Shown here: piece after piece, positions 18,051 through 30,453 of the stretch
How positions within the stretch are numbered: the stretch's first letter is position 1
Layout: every line of letters begins with the position of its first letter
NCBI RefSeq assembly: GCF_029946505.1
Contig: NZ_JARZHG010000041.1
Span: 36,008 to 100,007 of the forward strand
Length of the DNA: 64,000 nucleotides
From: Polyangium sp. y55x31
GTDB taxonomy: Bacteria; Myxococcota_A; Polyangia; Polyangiales; Polyangiaceae
Direction of reading: 5' to 3'
Made by a program: the position numbers and the translations under genes
The notes under the pieces: model-generated
Seen by the model: the letters and a program-made list of their open reading frames with translations, nothing else
The model's database searches: none
What the model was told of the DNA's origin: nothing

Positions 18051-18051
18051 A

Positions 18052-18951
18052 TCAGTAATGCCAGGGGAATTTCTTGTAGTCGGGTTTGCGCTTTTCCAGG
18101 AATGCGTCGCGGCCTTCCTCAGCCTCTTCGGTTCCGTAGGCGAGCCGCGTCGCCTCGCCGGCGAAGAGCTGCTGGCCCACGAGGCCCTCGTCCGGGAGGT
18201 TGAAGCCGTATTTCAGCATTCGCATCGCGGTCGGGCTCTTGCCGTTGATGAGCGCGCCCCATTCGAGGGCCACCTTTTCCAGGTCCTCGTGCGGCACGAC
18301 GGCGTTCACCATCCCCATCGCCGCGGCCTGTTCCGCCGTGTAATCGAGGCCGAGGAAGAAGATCTCCCGCGCCTTCTTCTGCCCGACCTGCCGCGCGAGC
18401 AGCGCCGATCCGTACCCGCTGTCGAAGCTCGCCACGTCGGGATCCGTCTGCTTGAACCGCGCATGCTCCCGGCTCGCGAGCGTCATGTCACAAACGACGT
18501 GCAGGCTGTGCCCGCCGCCCACGGCCCAGCCCGGCACGACGGCGATCACGACCTTCGGCATGAAACGAATGAGCCGCTGCACCTCGAGGATGTGCAGCCG
18601 TCCGAGGCGCGCCGCGTCCACCTCGCCGGCTTCGCTGCCCTCGTATTTGTACCCGTCCTTGCCGCGAATTCGTTGATCGCCGCCCGAGCAGAAGGCCCAG
18701 CCGCCGTCCTTCGGCGAGGGGCCGTTGCCCGTGATGAGCACGCAGCCCACGTCGGACGTCGTCCGCGCGTGCTCGAGCGCCGTGTAGAGCTCGTCCACCG
18801 TCTTCGGTCGAAACGCGTTGCGCACCTCGGGCCGGTGGAAAGCGATACGCACGGTGCCCTGGTCCACGGCGCGGTGGTAGGTGATGTCCGTGAACGAAAA
18901 ACCCGGCACCTCGCGCCAGCGCGCGGGATCGAAGATCGCTGAGACGGTCAT
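18052..18951 (-). CDS. menB: 1,4-dihydroxy-2-naphthoyl-CoA synthase (naphthoate synthase)
   Basis: A 299-residue crotonase-fold enzyme that closes the second ring of menaquinone: o-succinylbenzoyl-CoA to 1,4-dihydroxy-2-naphthoyl-CoA. Family marks are all in place: RPEVRNAFRPKTVDEL near the N-terminus, the oxyanion-hole segment with WAFCSGGDQRIRG, the VVPGWAVGGGHSLHVVCDMT segment, and TDPDVASFDSGYGSALLARQVGQKKAREIFFLG, which carries the MenB-specific Asp/Ser/Tyr residues. The C-terminus PDYKKFPWHY is the usual MenB ending. ATG 18951 is preceded by GAGGAG at 8 bp; the longer in-frame start adds a meaningless leader. No other men gene is in the window, so it is a lone gene here. Menaquinone is the expected respiratory quinone in myxobacteria. 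Confidence 0.96.
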   Translation of the reverse strand: MTVSAIFDPARWREVPGFSFTDITYHRAVDQGTVRIAFHRPEVRNAFRPKTVDELYTALEHARTTSDVGCVLITGNGPSPKDGGWAFCSGGDQRIRGKDGYKYEGSEAGEVDAARLGRLHILEVQRLIRFMPKVVIAVVPGWAVGGGHSLHVVCDMTLASREHARFKQTDPDVASFDSGYGSALLARQVGQKKAREIFFLGLDYTAEQAAAMGMVNAVVPHEDLEKVALEWGALINGKSPTAMRMLKYGFNLPDEGLVGQQLFAGEATRLAYGTEEAEEGRDAFLEKRKPDYKKFPWHY

Positions 18952-19119
18952 GGATTCGAGCCTCCTCGCGGCCGCGACCCTACACGTCCCGAGCGGCATC
19001 CGCCACATGCGCTCGTGCGCGTTGCCAACTTGTCACGCGCGGCGTGGCCGTCCGGCCAACTCGTCACGCAGAGGGCTCCGTCCGGCTGGAATCGCCTTCG
19101 CGCGCCAGGGTTTGCTCCG

Positions 19120-19134
19120 TGGCACGAGCTGTGC
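19120..19134 (+). promoter_or_regulatory. Candidate sigma-54 (-24/-12) promoter
   Basis: TGGCACG, four bases, then GTGC, giving the GG-N10-GC spacing of sigma-54 promoters, with one mismatch (G for T) to the TTGC box. It would start transcription only about 2 nt before ATG 19148, which is unusually short and weakens the call. Sigma-54 control is common in myxobacteria, and an NtrC-type activator is encoded at 33.2 kb, but a link between the two is not shown. Confidence 0.28.
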
Positions 19135-19147
19135 TCAAACACGCAGG

Positions 19148-20346
19148 ATGGATACAGGTTCGTCGGGTCTTTCGTACGGGAGGCGGCGCGCGTTTCGCTC
19201 GACGTGGGCGGCGCTTTTGGTCGCGGCGGGGTGGCTCACGAGCGGCGCGGCGGAGGCGCAGACGGTGGCGCTCCAGTCGCAGCAGCCCGCCATCCGGAGC
19301 CCTTCGTCGACGCGCACCGCGACGCCGTGGGACATCAACCGGGAGGAGTGCCTGAATCCCGAGGAGACGTTCACCTTCCGGCTCCAGTTCACGGGATTCA
19401 CGAACTCGTATTCGTTCGAGGTCTGGGGCTCGACGGTGGCGGGGATCGATTGCACGGACCCGATGCAACGAACGGGCCCGACGGCGCAATGTTTTCAGCT
19501 CAATCCGCCGAAGCTCCCAGGGGCGAACCCGCAAAATGGATACGGTGAGGTCGTGCTGACGGCGCAGGAGATGGTGGCCGTCGATCAGGACCCCGACGTG
19601 CAGGCCTGCGCAGAGACGAGCGCCTCGGGCGCGGAGAAGGCGCTGACCTTGTTTTTCATGCTCTTCGGCAGCGGCTCCGTGGTCAGCAACGCGAAATGGA
19701 CGAGCACGAAGATCGACCTCTGGGGGCCCGGCGCGCCGAAGGACGTCAAGGTCACGCAAGGGGACGCGGGCTTCGAGGTCAGCTACACGCGCCCCTCGGA
19801 CACCGATTACGCGGGCATCGCGGTGTATTGCGCCAAGGGAAACACCCTCTATCCCGGCGGTGAGACCGTGAATGGCACGGGCGGGAGCGGTGGCGCGGGC
19901 GGCAGCGGCGGCGCGGGCGGGAGCGGTGGCGCGGGCGGGAGCGGCGGCGCGGGCGGCAGCGGCGGCTCGACGTGCGCGAGTCCTTTCGTGGCGGGTCAGC
20001 GCCCCGATCCCACGTGGGAGCCGTGTGGCATCACGAATACCGTCTCGGATCTGGAGAACGGCGTCGAATACGCGGTCGCCGTGGCGGCCACGGATACCCG
20101 CGGCAATGTCGGACCGCTGTCCGAGGTGAAATGCGTCGCGCCCGTCCCGGTCGACGATTTCTTCGAGGTTTATCGCGATCTCGGCGGCAAGGGCGGCGGC
20201 CTCTGCTCCGTCTCGGTGTTGCCCGCTTCCCGGGCCGCGGGGGTCTTCGGGGGCGCGATTGCGCTTTCCGCGGTCGCCTTCGGGTTGCGACGGCGCAGGC
20301 GAACACCGCGAGGCGGGCGCGGCGCCGGCAGCGAGGGGGCGTCGTG

Positions 20347-20347
<1 letters not shown>
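19148..20347 (+). CDS. MYXO-CTERM-anchored secreted protein (MXAN_2561-like), with Gly/Ser repeat linker
   Basis: A 399-residue exported protein. The signal peptide runs to about residue 38 (GAAEAQ). Residues ~45-190 form a beta-rich domain with paired Cys. Residues ~195-330 resemble an Fn3-type domain (APKDVKVTQGDAGFEVSYTRP ... VSDLENGVEYAVAVAATDTRGNVGPLS) interrupted by a GGSGGA tandem repeat. The C-terminus has a GGGLCS patch, then a hydrophobic helix, then RRRRR: the tripartite MYXO-CTERM sorting tail, which sends proteins to the cell surface in Myxococcota. The stop overlaps the ATG of the barrel gene (TGATG). The neighbouring pair matches what I recall as the MXAN_2561/MXAN_2562 families of Myxococcus. 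ATG 19148 was chosen for the signal peptide; there is no clear ribosome site. Confidence 0.75.
19880..19966 (+). repeat. In-frame 18-bp tandem repeat encoding GGSGGA units
   Basis: Four copies of an 18-bp unit (encoding Gly-Gly-Ser-Gly-Gly-Ala) plus a partial fifth. The copies differ only by synonymous changes (ggg/ggc, ggt/ggc). The repeat sits inside the Fn3-like domain of the MYXO-CTERM protein and is probably a flexible linker. Copy number may vary between strains by slippage. Confidence 0.85.
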
Positions 20348-24493
<4,146 letters not shown>

Positions 24494-24494
24494 T

Positions 24495-24815
24495 TCAGGG
24501 TTCGACGAAGAACTTCGGCGCTTCGATTCGCTCGCCTTTGCAGCGCGGGAAGCGGCTCGGGCGGCCGAAGGCGCGGCGATCCTCGAAGACGTATCCACAG
24601 CCGAGGCAGGTCGCAGGGCTCACGCCGAGGGCGCTGCCCTGGCCGGCGAGCGAGCGGGCGACGTGTTCGAGGTGGGCGAGCACGTCCTTCTCGCGGAGCC
24701 CGAGCGTGATGGAGAGGGCGCGCGCGGTGGATCGACCGGACCGCAATGCTTCGAGCAGCGCTTGCCGCGTCGTCTCGGCGCGCTCCTTGGGTACGGGCGG
24801 TTCCTTTTCCTTCAT
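24495..24815 (-). CDS. Small HTH / zinc-ribbon transcriptional regulator (COG3357-like)
   Basis: A 106-residue protein. Residues ~10-60 form a winged-helix (TRQALLEALRSGRSTARALSITLGLREKDVLAHLEHVARSL). The C-terminal ~40 residues form a zinc ribbon with CLGCGYVFEDRRAFGRPSRFPRC, the layout of the archaeal-type predicted regulators with an HTH fused to a zinc ribbon (COG3357). In relatives the second knuckle reads PSRCPxC; here the first Cys is Phe, so only three Cys remain and zinc binding may be weak or lost. The gene is convergent with the propeller-BRCT gene (stops 1 bp apart) and divergent from the lipoprotein hydrolase. DNA target unknown. Confidence 0.75.
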   Translation of the reverse strand: MKEKEPPVPKERAETTRQALLEALRSGRSTARALSITLGLREKDVLAHLEHVARSLAGQGSALGVSPATCLGCGYVFEDRRAFGRPSRFPRCKGERIEAPKFFVEP

Positions 24816-24906
24816 GCGACGACAATTCTACAGGAGGAGCGTACGGAAAGCATGGCCCTTCGCGGGGCGGGCGCCGAGGAAATGCCGGGACGCCCTGATT
24901 TCCTGA

Positions 24907-24912
24907 TAGAGT
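24907..24912 (+). promoter_or_regulatory. Candidate -10 element (TAGAGT) of a leaderless promoter
   Basis: TAGAGT lies 7 nt before ATG 24920, so transcription would start at or next to the start codon. No Shine-Dalgarno is present. The identical TAGAGT-N7-ATG arrangement occurs before the histidine-kinase-like gene at 52834. Confidence 0.4.
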
Positions 24913-24919
24913 AGGGCCG

Positions 24920-26902
24920 ATGAAGCGCTCGCTCTCCCTTCTCGTCCGGGCCGCGATCGGCGTGTGCCTCGGGCTCGGCTCGGCCGCATGTTCCTCGAAC
25001 GCCGAGGAGCCGCTCGATTGTCCCGCCATCACGCCGCCCGCGGGCGCGCCGAAGCTGCTCGGGGCCGATTGTGATCCGCTCGTTCCGACGCAATGCGGCT
25101 ATCCGTTCCCCTCGAACGTGTGGCTCGAGGACGACGCGAGCAAGCCGACGGGAAAACGTGTGGCGTTCGGGGCGACGACGCTCCCGGTCGCGGCGGGCCA
25201 CGGGCCGCTGGATCCGCAATGGTGGGCGCCGAGCGACGGGTTTTCCCCGGGGCAGCCGGCGCTGACGCACCTGCCGGGCGCGACGATCACGGGATTGCCG
25301 ACGCAGGATTCGATCGAGGTTTCGCTGTCGGATACGTCGCCGACGGTGATTCTGGATGCCGAGACGGGCGAGCGGGTGCCGCATTTCTCGGAGCTCGATC
25401 ATAGCCTGGTGACGGAGGCGGACGAGGAGCGAGCGCTCATGGTGCGGCCGGTCGTGCGGCTCGCGGACGCGCGGCGGTACATCGTGGCGGTCCGGAATGT
25501 GGTGGATACGAGCGGCAAGCCCATTGCGCCGTCGCCGGCGTTCCAGGCGCTCCGGGATGGGACGGCGTCGTGTGATCCTTCGGTCGAGAGGCGGCGCGAG
25601 CTTTACGGCGATATCTTCGCGCGGCTGGAGAAGGCGGGGATCCCGCGAAAGGATCTGCAGATTGCGTGGGATTTCACCACGGCGAGCCGCGAGAACAACA
25701 CGGCGGCGCTCGTGGCGATGCGGGACGACGCGCTCATGAAGGTGGGCGCGGAGGGGCCGGAGTATACGCTGACGAGCACGGAGGAGTTCACGGAGGCGGA
25801 AAACCCGCGGATCTGGAGGCGGCTCGTCGGGATGATGAAGGTGCCGCTGTACCTGGACGCGCCGGGGCCGGGGTCGTCGCTCGTGCTCGGGGACGATGGT
25901 TTGCCGAAGCAGAACGGATTTGCCGAATACGAGTTCGTGGTGCACGTGCCACACGCGGCGAAGCAGGGGCAAAAGCTCGCGCTCATCCAGAATGGTCACG
26001 GGCTGCTCGGATCGAAGTTCGAGGGCGGCGACGGATACCTCGGGGAGCTCGCGAATCGGCACGGATACGTGGCCTTCTCGGTGGATCTCGTGGGCATGGC
26101 CAGCGAGGACGTCCCAACCATCACAGACGCGCTGGTGACGGACGCGGGTGCGTTCCGGAAGAGCGTGGATCGGCAGCACCAGGGCATTCTGAACAGCCTG
26201 TTGGCGATGCGCATGATGTCGGGTCGCTTCGTGAACGAGCCGCTTTTGCAGGTGAACGGCGAGAGCGTGATCGACCCGACGCAGCGATTCTACCGGGGCG
26301 ACAGCCAGGGCGGGATCTTTGGGACGACGTACATGGCGCTCTCGACGGACGTGACACGTGGGCTCGTGAGTGTGCCGGGAATGCCGTACACGATGCTCCT
26401 GGATCGGAGCACCGACTTCGCGCCGTTTTTCCTGCTCATGAAGGGCGCCTACGGGACGGGGCGGAGCATCCAGATCGTCGAGGGGCTGATGCAGATGTTG
26501 TGGGATCGAACGGAGCCGAATGGATACGCGCCGTACATCCGGGAGAACATGCTGCCGGGGACGCCGGCGCATGACCTTTTGATTCACGTGGCGATCGGGG
26601 ACTACCAGGTGACGCCGCTCGGCGCGCACATCCTGGCGCGGACGGTGGGGGCGAAGAATCTGGCGCCGGTGAATCGGACGATCTGGGGCGTGGAGGAGGC
26701 GCAGGCGCCGCTGTCAGGGGCCGCGATCGTGGAGTACGATTTCGGGTTGCCCGAGGCGCCGAAGACGAATACGCCGTCGATGGGGAATGATGACCCGCAC
26801 GGGAAGGTGAGGGCGCTCGATGCGGCTTATTCGCAGAGCCATGAGTTTTTCCGGACGGGGGTGATCAAGGCGTTCTGCGAGGGAGCGTGTGATCCGGAGT
26901 GA
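24920..26902 (+). CDS. Lipoprotein alpha/beta hydrolase-like protein
   Basis: A 660-residue lipoprotein: the signal ends in GLGSAAC, so Cys ~24 is the likely lipid site, followed by a Cys pair (LDCP ... DCDPL ... QCGYPFPSNVW). The central part (~330-560) has the order of an alpha/beta hydrolase: KLALIQNGHGLLGSK (oxyanion-type loop after a strand), then FYRGDSQGGIFG with GDSQGG as the nucleophile elbow (Ser in G-x-S-x-G), then LIHVAIGDYQVTP, a typical site for the acid residue, and a His in the C-terminal DDPHGKV segment. It is probably an esterase or lipase on the cell surface; the substrate is unknown. The N-terminal 300 residues look like a beta-rich domain found in large myxobacterial hydrolases. 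The stop codon shares TGATCA with the convergent gene's stop. Confidence 0.72.
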   Translation: MKRSLSLLVRAAIGVCLGLGSAACSSNAEEPLDCPAITPPAGAPKLLGADCDPLVPTQCGYPFPSNVWLEDDASKPTGKRVAFGATTLPVAAGHGPLDPQWWAPSDGFSPGQPALTHLPGATITGLPTQDSIEVSLSDTSPTVILDAETGERVPHFSELDHSLVTEADEERALMVRPVVRLADARRYIVAVRNVVDTSGKPIAPSPAFQALRDGTASCDPSVERRRELYGDIFARLEKAGIPRKDLQIAWDFTTASRENNTAALVAMRDDALMKVGAEGPEYTLTSTEEFTEAENPRIWRRLVGMMKVPLYLDAPGPGSSLVLGDDGLPKQNGFAEYEFVVHVPHAAKQGQKLALIQNGHGLLGSKFEGGDGYLGELANRHGYVAFSVDLVGMASEDVPTITDALVTDAGAFRKSVDRQHQGILNSLLAMRMMSGRFVNEPLLQVNGESVIDPTQRFYRGDSQGGIFGTTYMALSTDVTRGLVSVPGMPYTMLLDRSTDFAPFFLLMKGAYGTGRSIQIVEGLMQMLWDRTEPNGYAPYIRENMLPGTPAHDLLIHVAIGDYQVTPLGAHILARTVGAKNLAPVNRTIWGVEEAQAPLSGAAIVEYDFGLPEAPKTNTPSMGNDDPHGKVRALDAAYSQSHEFFRTGVIKAFCEGACDPE

Positions 26903-27934
26903 TCAGGGGGCGCAGAGGCCGTTCTGACACTTCTTGTTGTAACACTCGATGAGCTGGGTGCAGGGGTCGCCCGGGCCCTTGACGCAGGTTTTCTGACCAT
27001 CGCCATCCGGATCAGCGCATTGAATGCTTGCGCAGTCCCCATTGACGACGCAGGGTTGCCCCAGCACGCTTTCACAACCTCCCAATCCGGTGCATGCAAG
27101 ATCGTCTGCATTTAGGCAAGACATCCCGTTGCCGTAAGATGGGTCCTCCTCATACTTCGGAATCGCGTCACACAAGCCCACGCTGCCGCTCACGTTGCAT
27201 GCTTTGCAGGGCTCGGTGCAATCATTGTTGCAGCAGACACCATCCGCGCAGTAGCCGCTTAGGCAGTCGCTCGGACCGGCGCAGTCTTTGCCCTGTGCAC
27301 ACCTGGGGCAAAAACTACCGCCGCAGTCGACATCCGTCTCGTCACCGTTCTTCTTGGCGTCGTTGCAGCGAAAGCAGCTCTTTGAGTCGGGCTCGCAGAA
27401 GCTACCGCTCGGGCCGCAATCGGCATGCGTCAGGCATTGAACGCACGTCCCTGCCTCGTCGCAGAGCTTGCCGCCGTTCTCCGTGCACGGCGTGCCCACA
27501 TCCTCGATGACGGAGACCTCTCCGCCCTTCCCATCACATTGCGCCTGCTTGCAGTCCCCTTCAGGCTGGGGGGTGACCGGCATTCCTGCCGCAGCGAGGG
27601 TTCGAGTGCATATCCTCGCGGCACACGTCCACTTCTCGCATGCCGTGGAGGTTCCGCAGTCGTCGGCGCTGATGCAACCTACACACTGGCCGTCGCCATC
27701 GCAGACGCCAATGGGACACACCGTGTGCCCGGCGGAGGGGCGCTGCGTGCAGACGTTCGCCTCACAGGTCCAGAATGAACAAAGCGGTGGCTCACCGCAG
27801 TCGGAAGGTACGACGCAAGCCCGGCAGTTCGCGTCTTCGCATACCTTCTCGTACTCGTCGAGTCCGAGGGCGAGGCCACATCCGACGATCGTGCCGGCGA
27901 GGAGAAGGGCCAGCGGAAGCCGGATGCGGCGCAT
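26903..27934 (-). CDS. Cys-rich lipoprotein (tandem paralogue 2)
   Basis: A 343-residue lipoprotein (signal ends in TIVGC). It has more than 40 Cys in short spaced motifs such as CVVPSDCGEPPLC, CISADDCG, CLTHADCGPSGSFCEPDSKSC and GYCADGVCCNNDC, a disulfide-rich extracellular style common in myxobacterial surface proteins. The C-terminal third contains DPSYGNGMSCLNADDLACTG and CADPDGDGQKTC, shared with the upstream neighbour, so the two are tandem duplicates. ATG 27934 is preceded by GGAGGAG; the upstream TTG alternative lies inside that site. It is the third gene of a likely operon (PEGA protein, paralogue 1, paralogue 2). Binding partner unknown. Confidence 0.75.
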   Translation of the reverse strand: MRRIRLPLALLLAGTIVGCGLALGLDEYEKVCEDANCRACVVPSDCGEPPLCSFWTCEANVCTQRPSAGHTVCPIGVCDGDGQCVGCISADDCGTSTACEKWTCAARICTRTLAAAGMPVTPQPEGDCKQAQCDGKGGEVSVIEDVGTPCTENGGKLCDEAGTCVQCLTHADCGPSGSFCEPDSKSCFRCNDAKKNGDETDVDCGGSFCPRCAQGKDCAGPSDCLSGYCADGVCCNNDCTEPCKACNVSGSVGLCDAIPKYEEDPSYGNGMSCLNADDLACTGLGGCESVLGQPCVVNGDCASIQCADPDGDGQKTCVKGPGDPCTQLIECYNKKCQNGLCAP

Positions 27935-27962
27935 GGGATGCTCCTCCAAGGGAGTCGTTATT

Positions 27963-29090
27963 TCACGGAGCGGCGCAGATTCCGTTCGCGCAATTGTTGC
28001 TCGCGCATTCCACGGGCTGATTGCATGCGTCGCCGAGCGCCTTTACGCACGTCTTCTGGCCGTTACCATCAGGATCCGCGCATTGGCCGCTCGCGCAATT
28101 GGTCGGTCCCGTGCACGACGTGCCTAGCGCGCCCTTGCATCCGCCACCACCCGTGCACGCCAGGCTGTTGGCGTTGAGGCAACTTTGCCCATTGCCGTAG
28201 CTCGGGTCATCGCCATACTTCTCGACGAAGTTACAGGTGCCGACGGAGTTCGGTAGGTTGCATGCCTCGCACGCGGAGTCGCACGCATTGTCGCAGCAAA
28301 CGCCATCGGCGCAGACGAGGGCCCCGGTGCAATCTTTCAGCGTGTTACACGTTTGCCCTTGCTGGCAAGGAAGGCACCGTTCTCCACCGCAATCCAGGTC
28401 CGACTCGTCCCCGTTCTTGACCCCATCCGTACACGAGAAGCATGTATTCGATTTGGGGTCGCAGAAAATCCCGCCCTGCCCACAATCCGCATCCGTATTA
28501 CACTCGACGCAATTCCCCTCGCCGTCGCAGCTCTTCCCATTCCCCACGCTGCACGGCGTCCCCTGCGCTGCCGGCGTGCTCATCGGCGTCCCGCCCACGC
28601 ACGACGAGAGCTGACACGCCGTCGACGGCACGTCGCTGTCGTCGTTCGCCGTCGTCTCCTCGCCGTTGCCGTCGCACTGGATCTGCTTGCAGTCTCCCGG
28701 GACCTGCGCGGGCACCGGCGTGCCGGACGGCGCGAAGGTCAGGGTGCAGACGCCGCTGTTGCATGCGTACGGCGCGCAGTCCGACGGCTCCCCGCATTGC
28801 TCCGGGCTCGTGCAGCCGGTGCATTGCCCGTTCGCGTTGCATTTCAGCGCGTTGTTCACGCCGCACGGCAGGCCCGCCACCTTCACGTGCGCGTTTGGCT
28901 GGCCCTCGCAGCCTTCCACCGTGCACGGGTCGCCGTCGTCCGCCGCGAGCTTGCATTCGCCTTTCAGCGCCGTGCTCTCGCCGTTGCGATCGATGTCCTC
29001 TGCCTCGTTCGAGCAGCCAGGGCCCTGCAAAAGGCCGATCATCGCCATCGGCAAGAGCAAGATCCACGTCGCGCGATTCGTTCGCCGCAT
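27963..29090 (-). CDS. Cys-rich lipoprotein-like protein (tandem paralogue 1)
   Basis: A 375-residue exported protein whose hydrophobic signal ends at GPGC; the residue at -3 is Gly, so lipidation is likely but atypical. It has the same Cys-rich repeat plan as its downstream neighbour: CTGCTSPEQCGEPSDC, CNTDADCGQGGIFCDPKSNTC, GVKNGDESDLDCGGERCLPC, and the shared C-terminal block DPSYGNGQSCLNANSLACTG and CADPDGNGQKTCVK. The motif NGDExDxDCGG is the 'fixed 11-residue' type seen repeatedly in Myxococcota. ATG 29090 follows GGAGG. It lies 28 bp from paralogue 2 and 19 bp from the PEGA gene, in one transcription unit. Confidence 0.75.
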   Translation of the reverse strand: MRRTNRATWILLLPMAMIGLLQGPGCSNEAEDIDRNGESTALKGECKLAADDGDPCTVEGCEGQPNAHVKVAGLPCGVNNALKCNANGQCTGCTSPEQCGEPSDCAPYACNSGVCTLTFAPSGTPVPAQVPGDCKQIQCDGNGEETTANDDSDVPSTACQLSSCVGGTPMSTPAAQGTPCSVGNGKSCDGEGNCVECNTDADCGQGGIFCDPKSNTCFSCTDGVKNGDESDLDCGGERCLPCQQGQTCNTLKDCTGALVCADGVCCDNACDSACEACNLPNSVGTCNFVEKYGDDPSYGNGQSCLNANSLACTGGGGCKGALGTSCTGPTNCASGQCADPDGNGQKTCVKALGDACNQPVECASNNCANGICAAP

Positions 29091-29109
29091 GTCCCGGTCC
29101 TCCAGTCCC

Positions 29110-30249
29110 TCAGAACGAGCCGACCACCATGCCGCCCGTCTGGCCTGCGCCGAAGACCGGGACGACGTTCACGCCCATCAGCTTCCGGCCGAACGGCGTG
29201 CGCGGCAGCATGAACAATCCCAGCGTGCCGATCGCCGCCACGCCGCCAATCACGTACCCCACCACCGCGCCATTCGCATATGCGTCCTGCGATGACAGCG
29301 TGTCCTTGAGCTTCGCGCACGCGGCCGCGTTCGGCGCGAACCCGCCCGCGCCGCACAGCCCCGACGTCGTCGGCGTCGTTCGCCGCAGGACGTCGAGCTG
29401 CTGATCCGCCTCGTCGCTCTTGCCGTTCGCCATCACCGTCAGGCCCACGCCGAGCCCGAGACCGAGCACCGTGAGCCCCGCGCCGCCGATCATCCCGTAC
29501 GTGCGCCACTTCGGCGACGGCAGCGGCGGCGGCTTCGGCTCCTCTTTTTGCTTCTGCTCCGGCTCCGCCTTTTCCGGCTCCGTGGGCAACGGCGCGAGCG
29601 CGAACTCCATCTCGCTCTCGGTCGCCGGCGCCACCGCGAGCAGCTCCTTGCCCGGGTCGAAGCCGAACTTCTTCACCTCGATCTCGTGGCTGCCCGGATC
29701 GACGAAGACCGGCGCCGCGAGCGGCGAGCGACCCACGGCGCGCCCGTCGATGAGCACGTCCGCGCCCTCGACGTTCGCCTTGATGATCAAGGTCCCGAGC
29801 TTGAGCTTCGCCTCGTCGAGCAGCTTCTGCGCCGCTTGCTTCTCGATCGCCGTCGCCGACTTCGCCTCGCGCACGAAGAGCTCGAGGTGCTCGGCCGCGT
29901 CGCGCGGCTTGCCCGTCTGCAGCTCCGACTGGCCGAGGATCAGGCCGTAGGCCGGATCGGGCTTCAGCTTGAACGCGGCGAGCGCGGCGTCGCGTGCCTT
30001 GTCCCACTGGAAGGCCTTGTGTGCCTTCTTCGCATCCTCGAACAGGCGCGCCGACTCCTTGTCGGCGTCTGCCGGCGACGGAGCCGGCGCCGGGGGTGTG
30101 GCCGGCGTCGGGGTCGCGGGCGCCGCGGCGCCTTTGTCCGGCGTCGCCGGCTTGCCCGGAGCGCCCTGCGCCCACGCGGCCGGCGCGCTGGTCCAAACGC
30201 CCAACACGAGCAGGCCCGCCGCCCATCCTCGCCCTCGTCGCATCGTCAT
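29110..30249 (-). CDS. PEGA-domain protein with C-terminal membrane helices
   Basis: A 379-residue protein with a signal peptide (APAAWAQ near residue 28), a Pro/Ala-rich linker, and a helical TPR-like part (residues ~60-155: ESARLFEDAKKAHKAFQWDKARDAALAAFKL). A PEGA domain follows at ~155-205 (GTLIIKANVEGADVLIDGRAVGRSPL ... VDPGSHEIEVKKFGF); PEGA is a surface-layer-related beta domain. After a Glu/Lys/Pro linker come two hydrophobic segments (~250-275 and ~320-345) flanking a loop with a Cys pair. This TPR-PEGA-membrane layout is frequent in Myxococcota; the function is unknown. ATG 30249 is preceded by AAGGAG; ATG 30243 is an alternative. It is the promoter-proximal gene of the Cys-rich protein operon. 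Confidence 0.72.
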   Translation of the reverse strand: MTMRRGRGWAAGLLVLGVWTSAPAAWAQGAPGKPATPDKGAAAPATPTPATPPAPAPSPADADKESARLFEDAKKAHKAFQWDKARDAALAAFKLKPDPAYGLILGQSELQTGKPRDAAEHLELFVREAKSATAIEKQAAQKLLDEAKLKLGTLIIKANVEGADVLIDGRAVGRSPLAAPVFVDPGSHEIEVKKFGFDPGKELLAVAPATESEMEFALAPLPTEPEKAEPEQKQKEEPKPPPLPSPKWRTYGMIGGAGLTVLGLGLGVGLTVMANGKSDEADQQLDVLRRTTPTTSGLCGAGGFAPNAAACAKLKDTLSSQDAYANGAVVGYVIGGVAAIGTLGLFMLPRTPFGRKLMGVNVVPVFGAGQTGGMVVGSF

Positions 30250-30435
30250 CGACCCTCGGCTCCTTGCTTCCGGCGCGCATTGGACCAAACAAGAGGCCTT
30301 TCCCTCAAGCGTAAAGTTTCGATCCGGACGCGTCGCCGCGTCGCCGAAGAGGGGGCCGGGCCCGCGCCCCTCGCAGAGGCCGCAGGTGGCTCGCCCCGGC
30401 GCGAAAAGTCGAGATGCCCCGGGGGCCGGCCGACA

Positions 30436-30453
30436 TCATTGGTGCACCAATGA
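30436..30453. promoter_or_regulatory. Perfect 18-bp palindrome, operator candidate
   Basis: TCATTGGTGCACCAATGA is a perfect palindrome, with half the GC of its surroundings. It covers the ATG (30450) of the small frameshifted gene. Perfect palindromes of this length and AT-rich flanks are typical of dimeric repressor or quorum-type regulator sites; the cognate regulator is unknown. Confidence 0.45.

Noticed and set aside
19880..19966. Regular 18-bp repeats that could suggest a CRISPR array
   Set aside because: The units are contiguous without spacers, in frame and coding for GGSGGA. No cas genes lie nearby.
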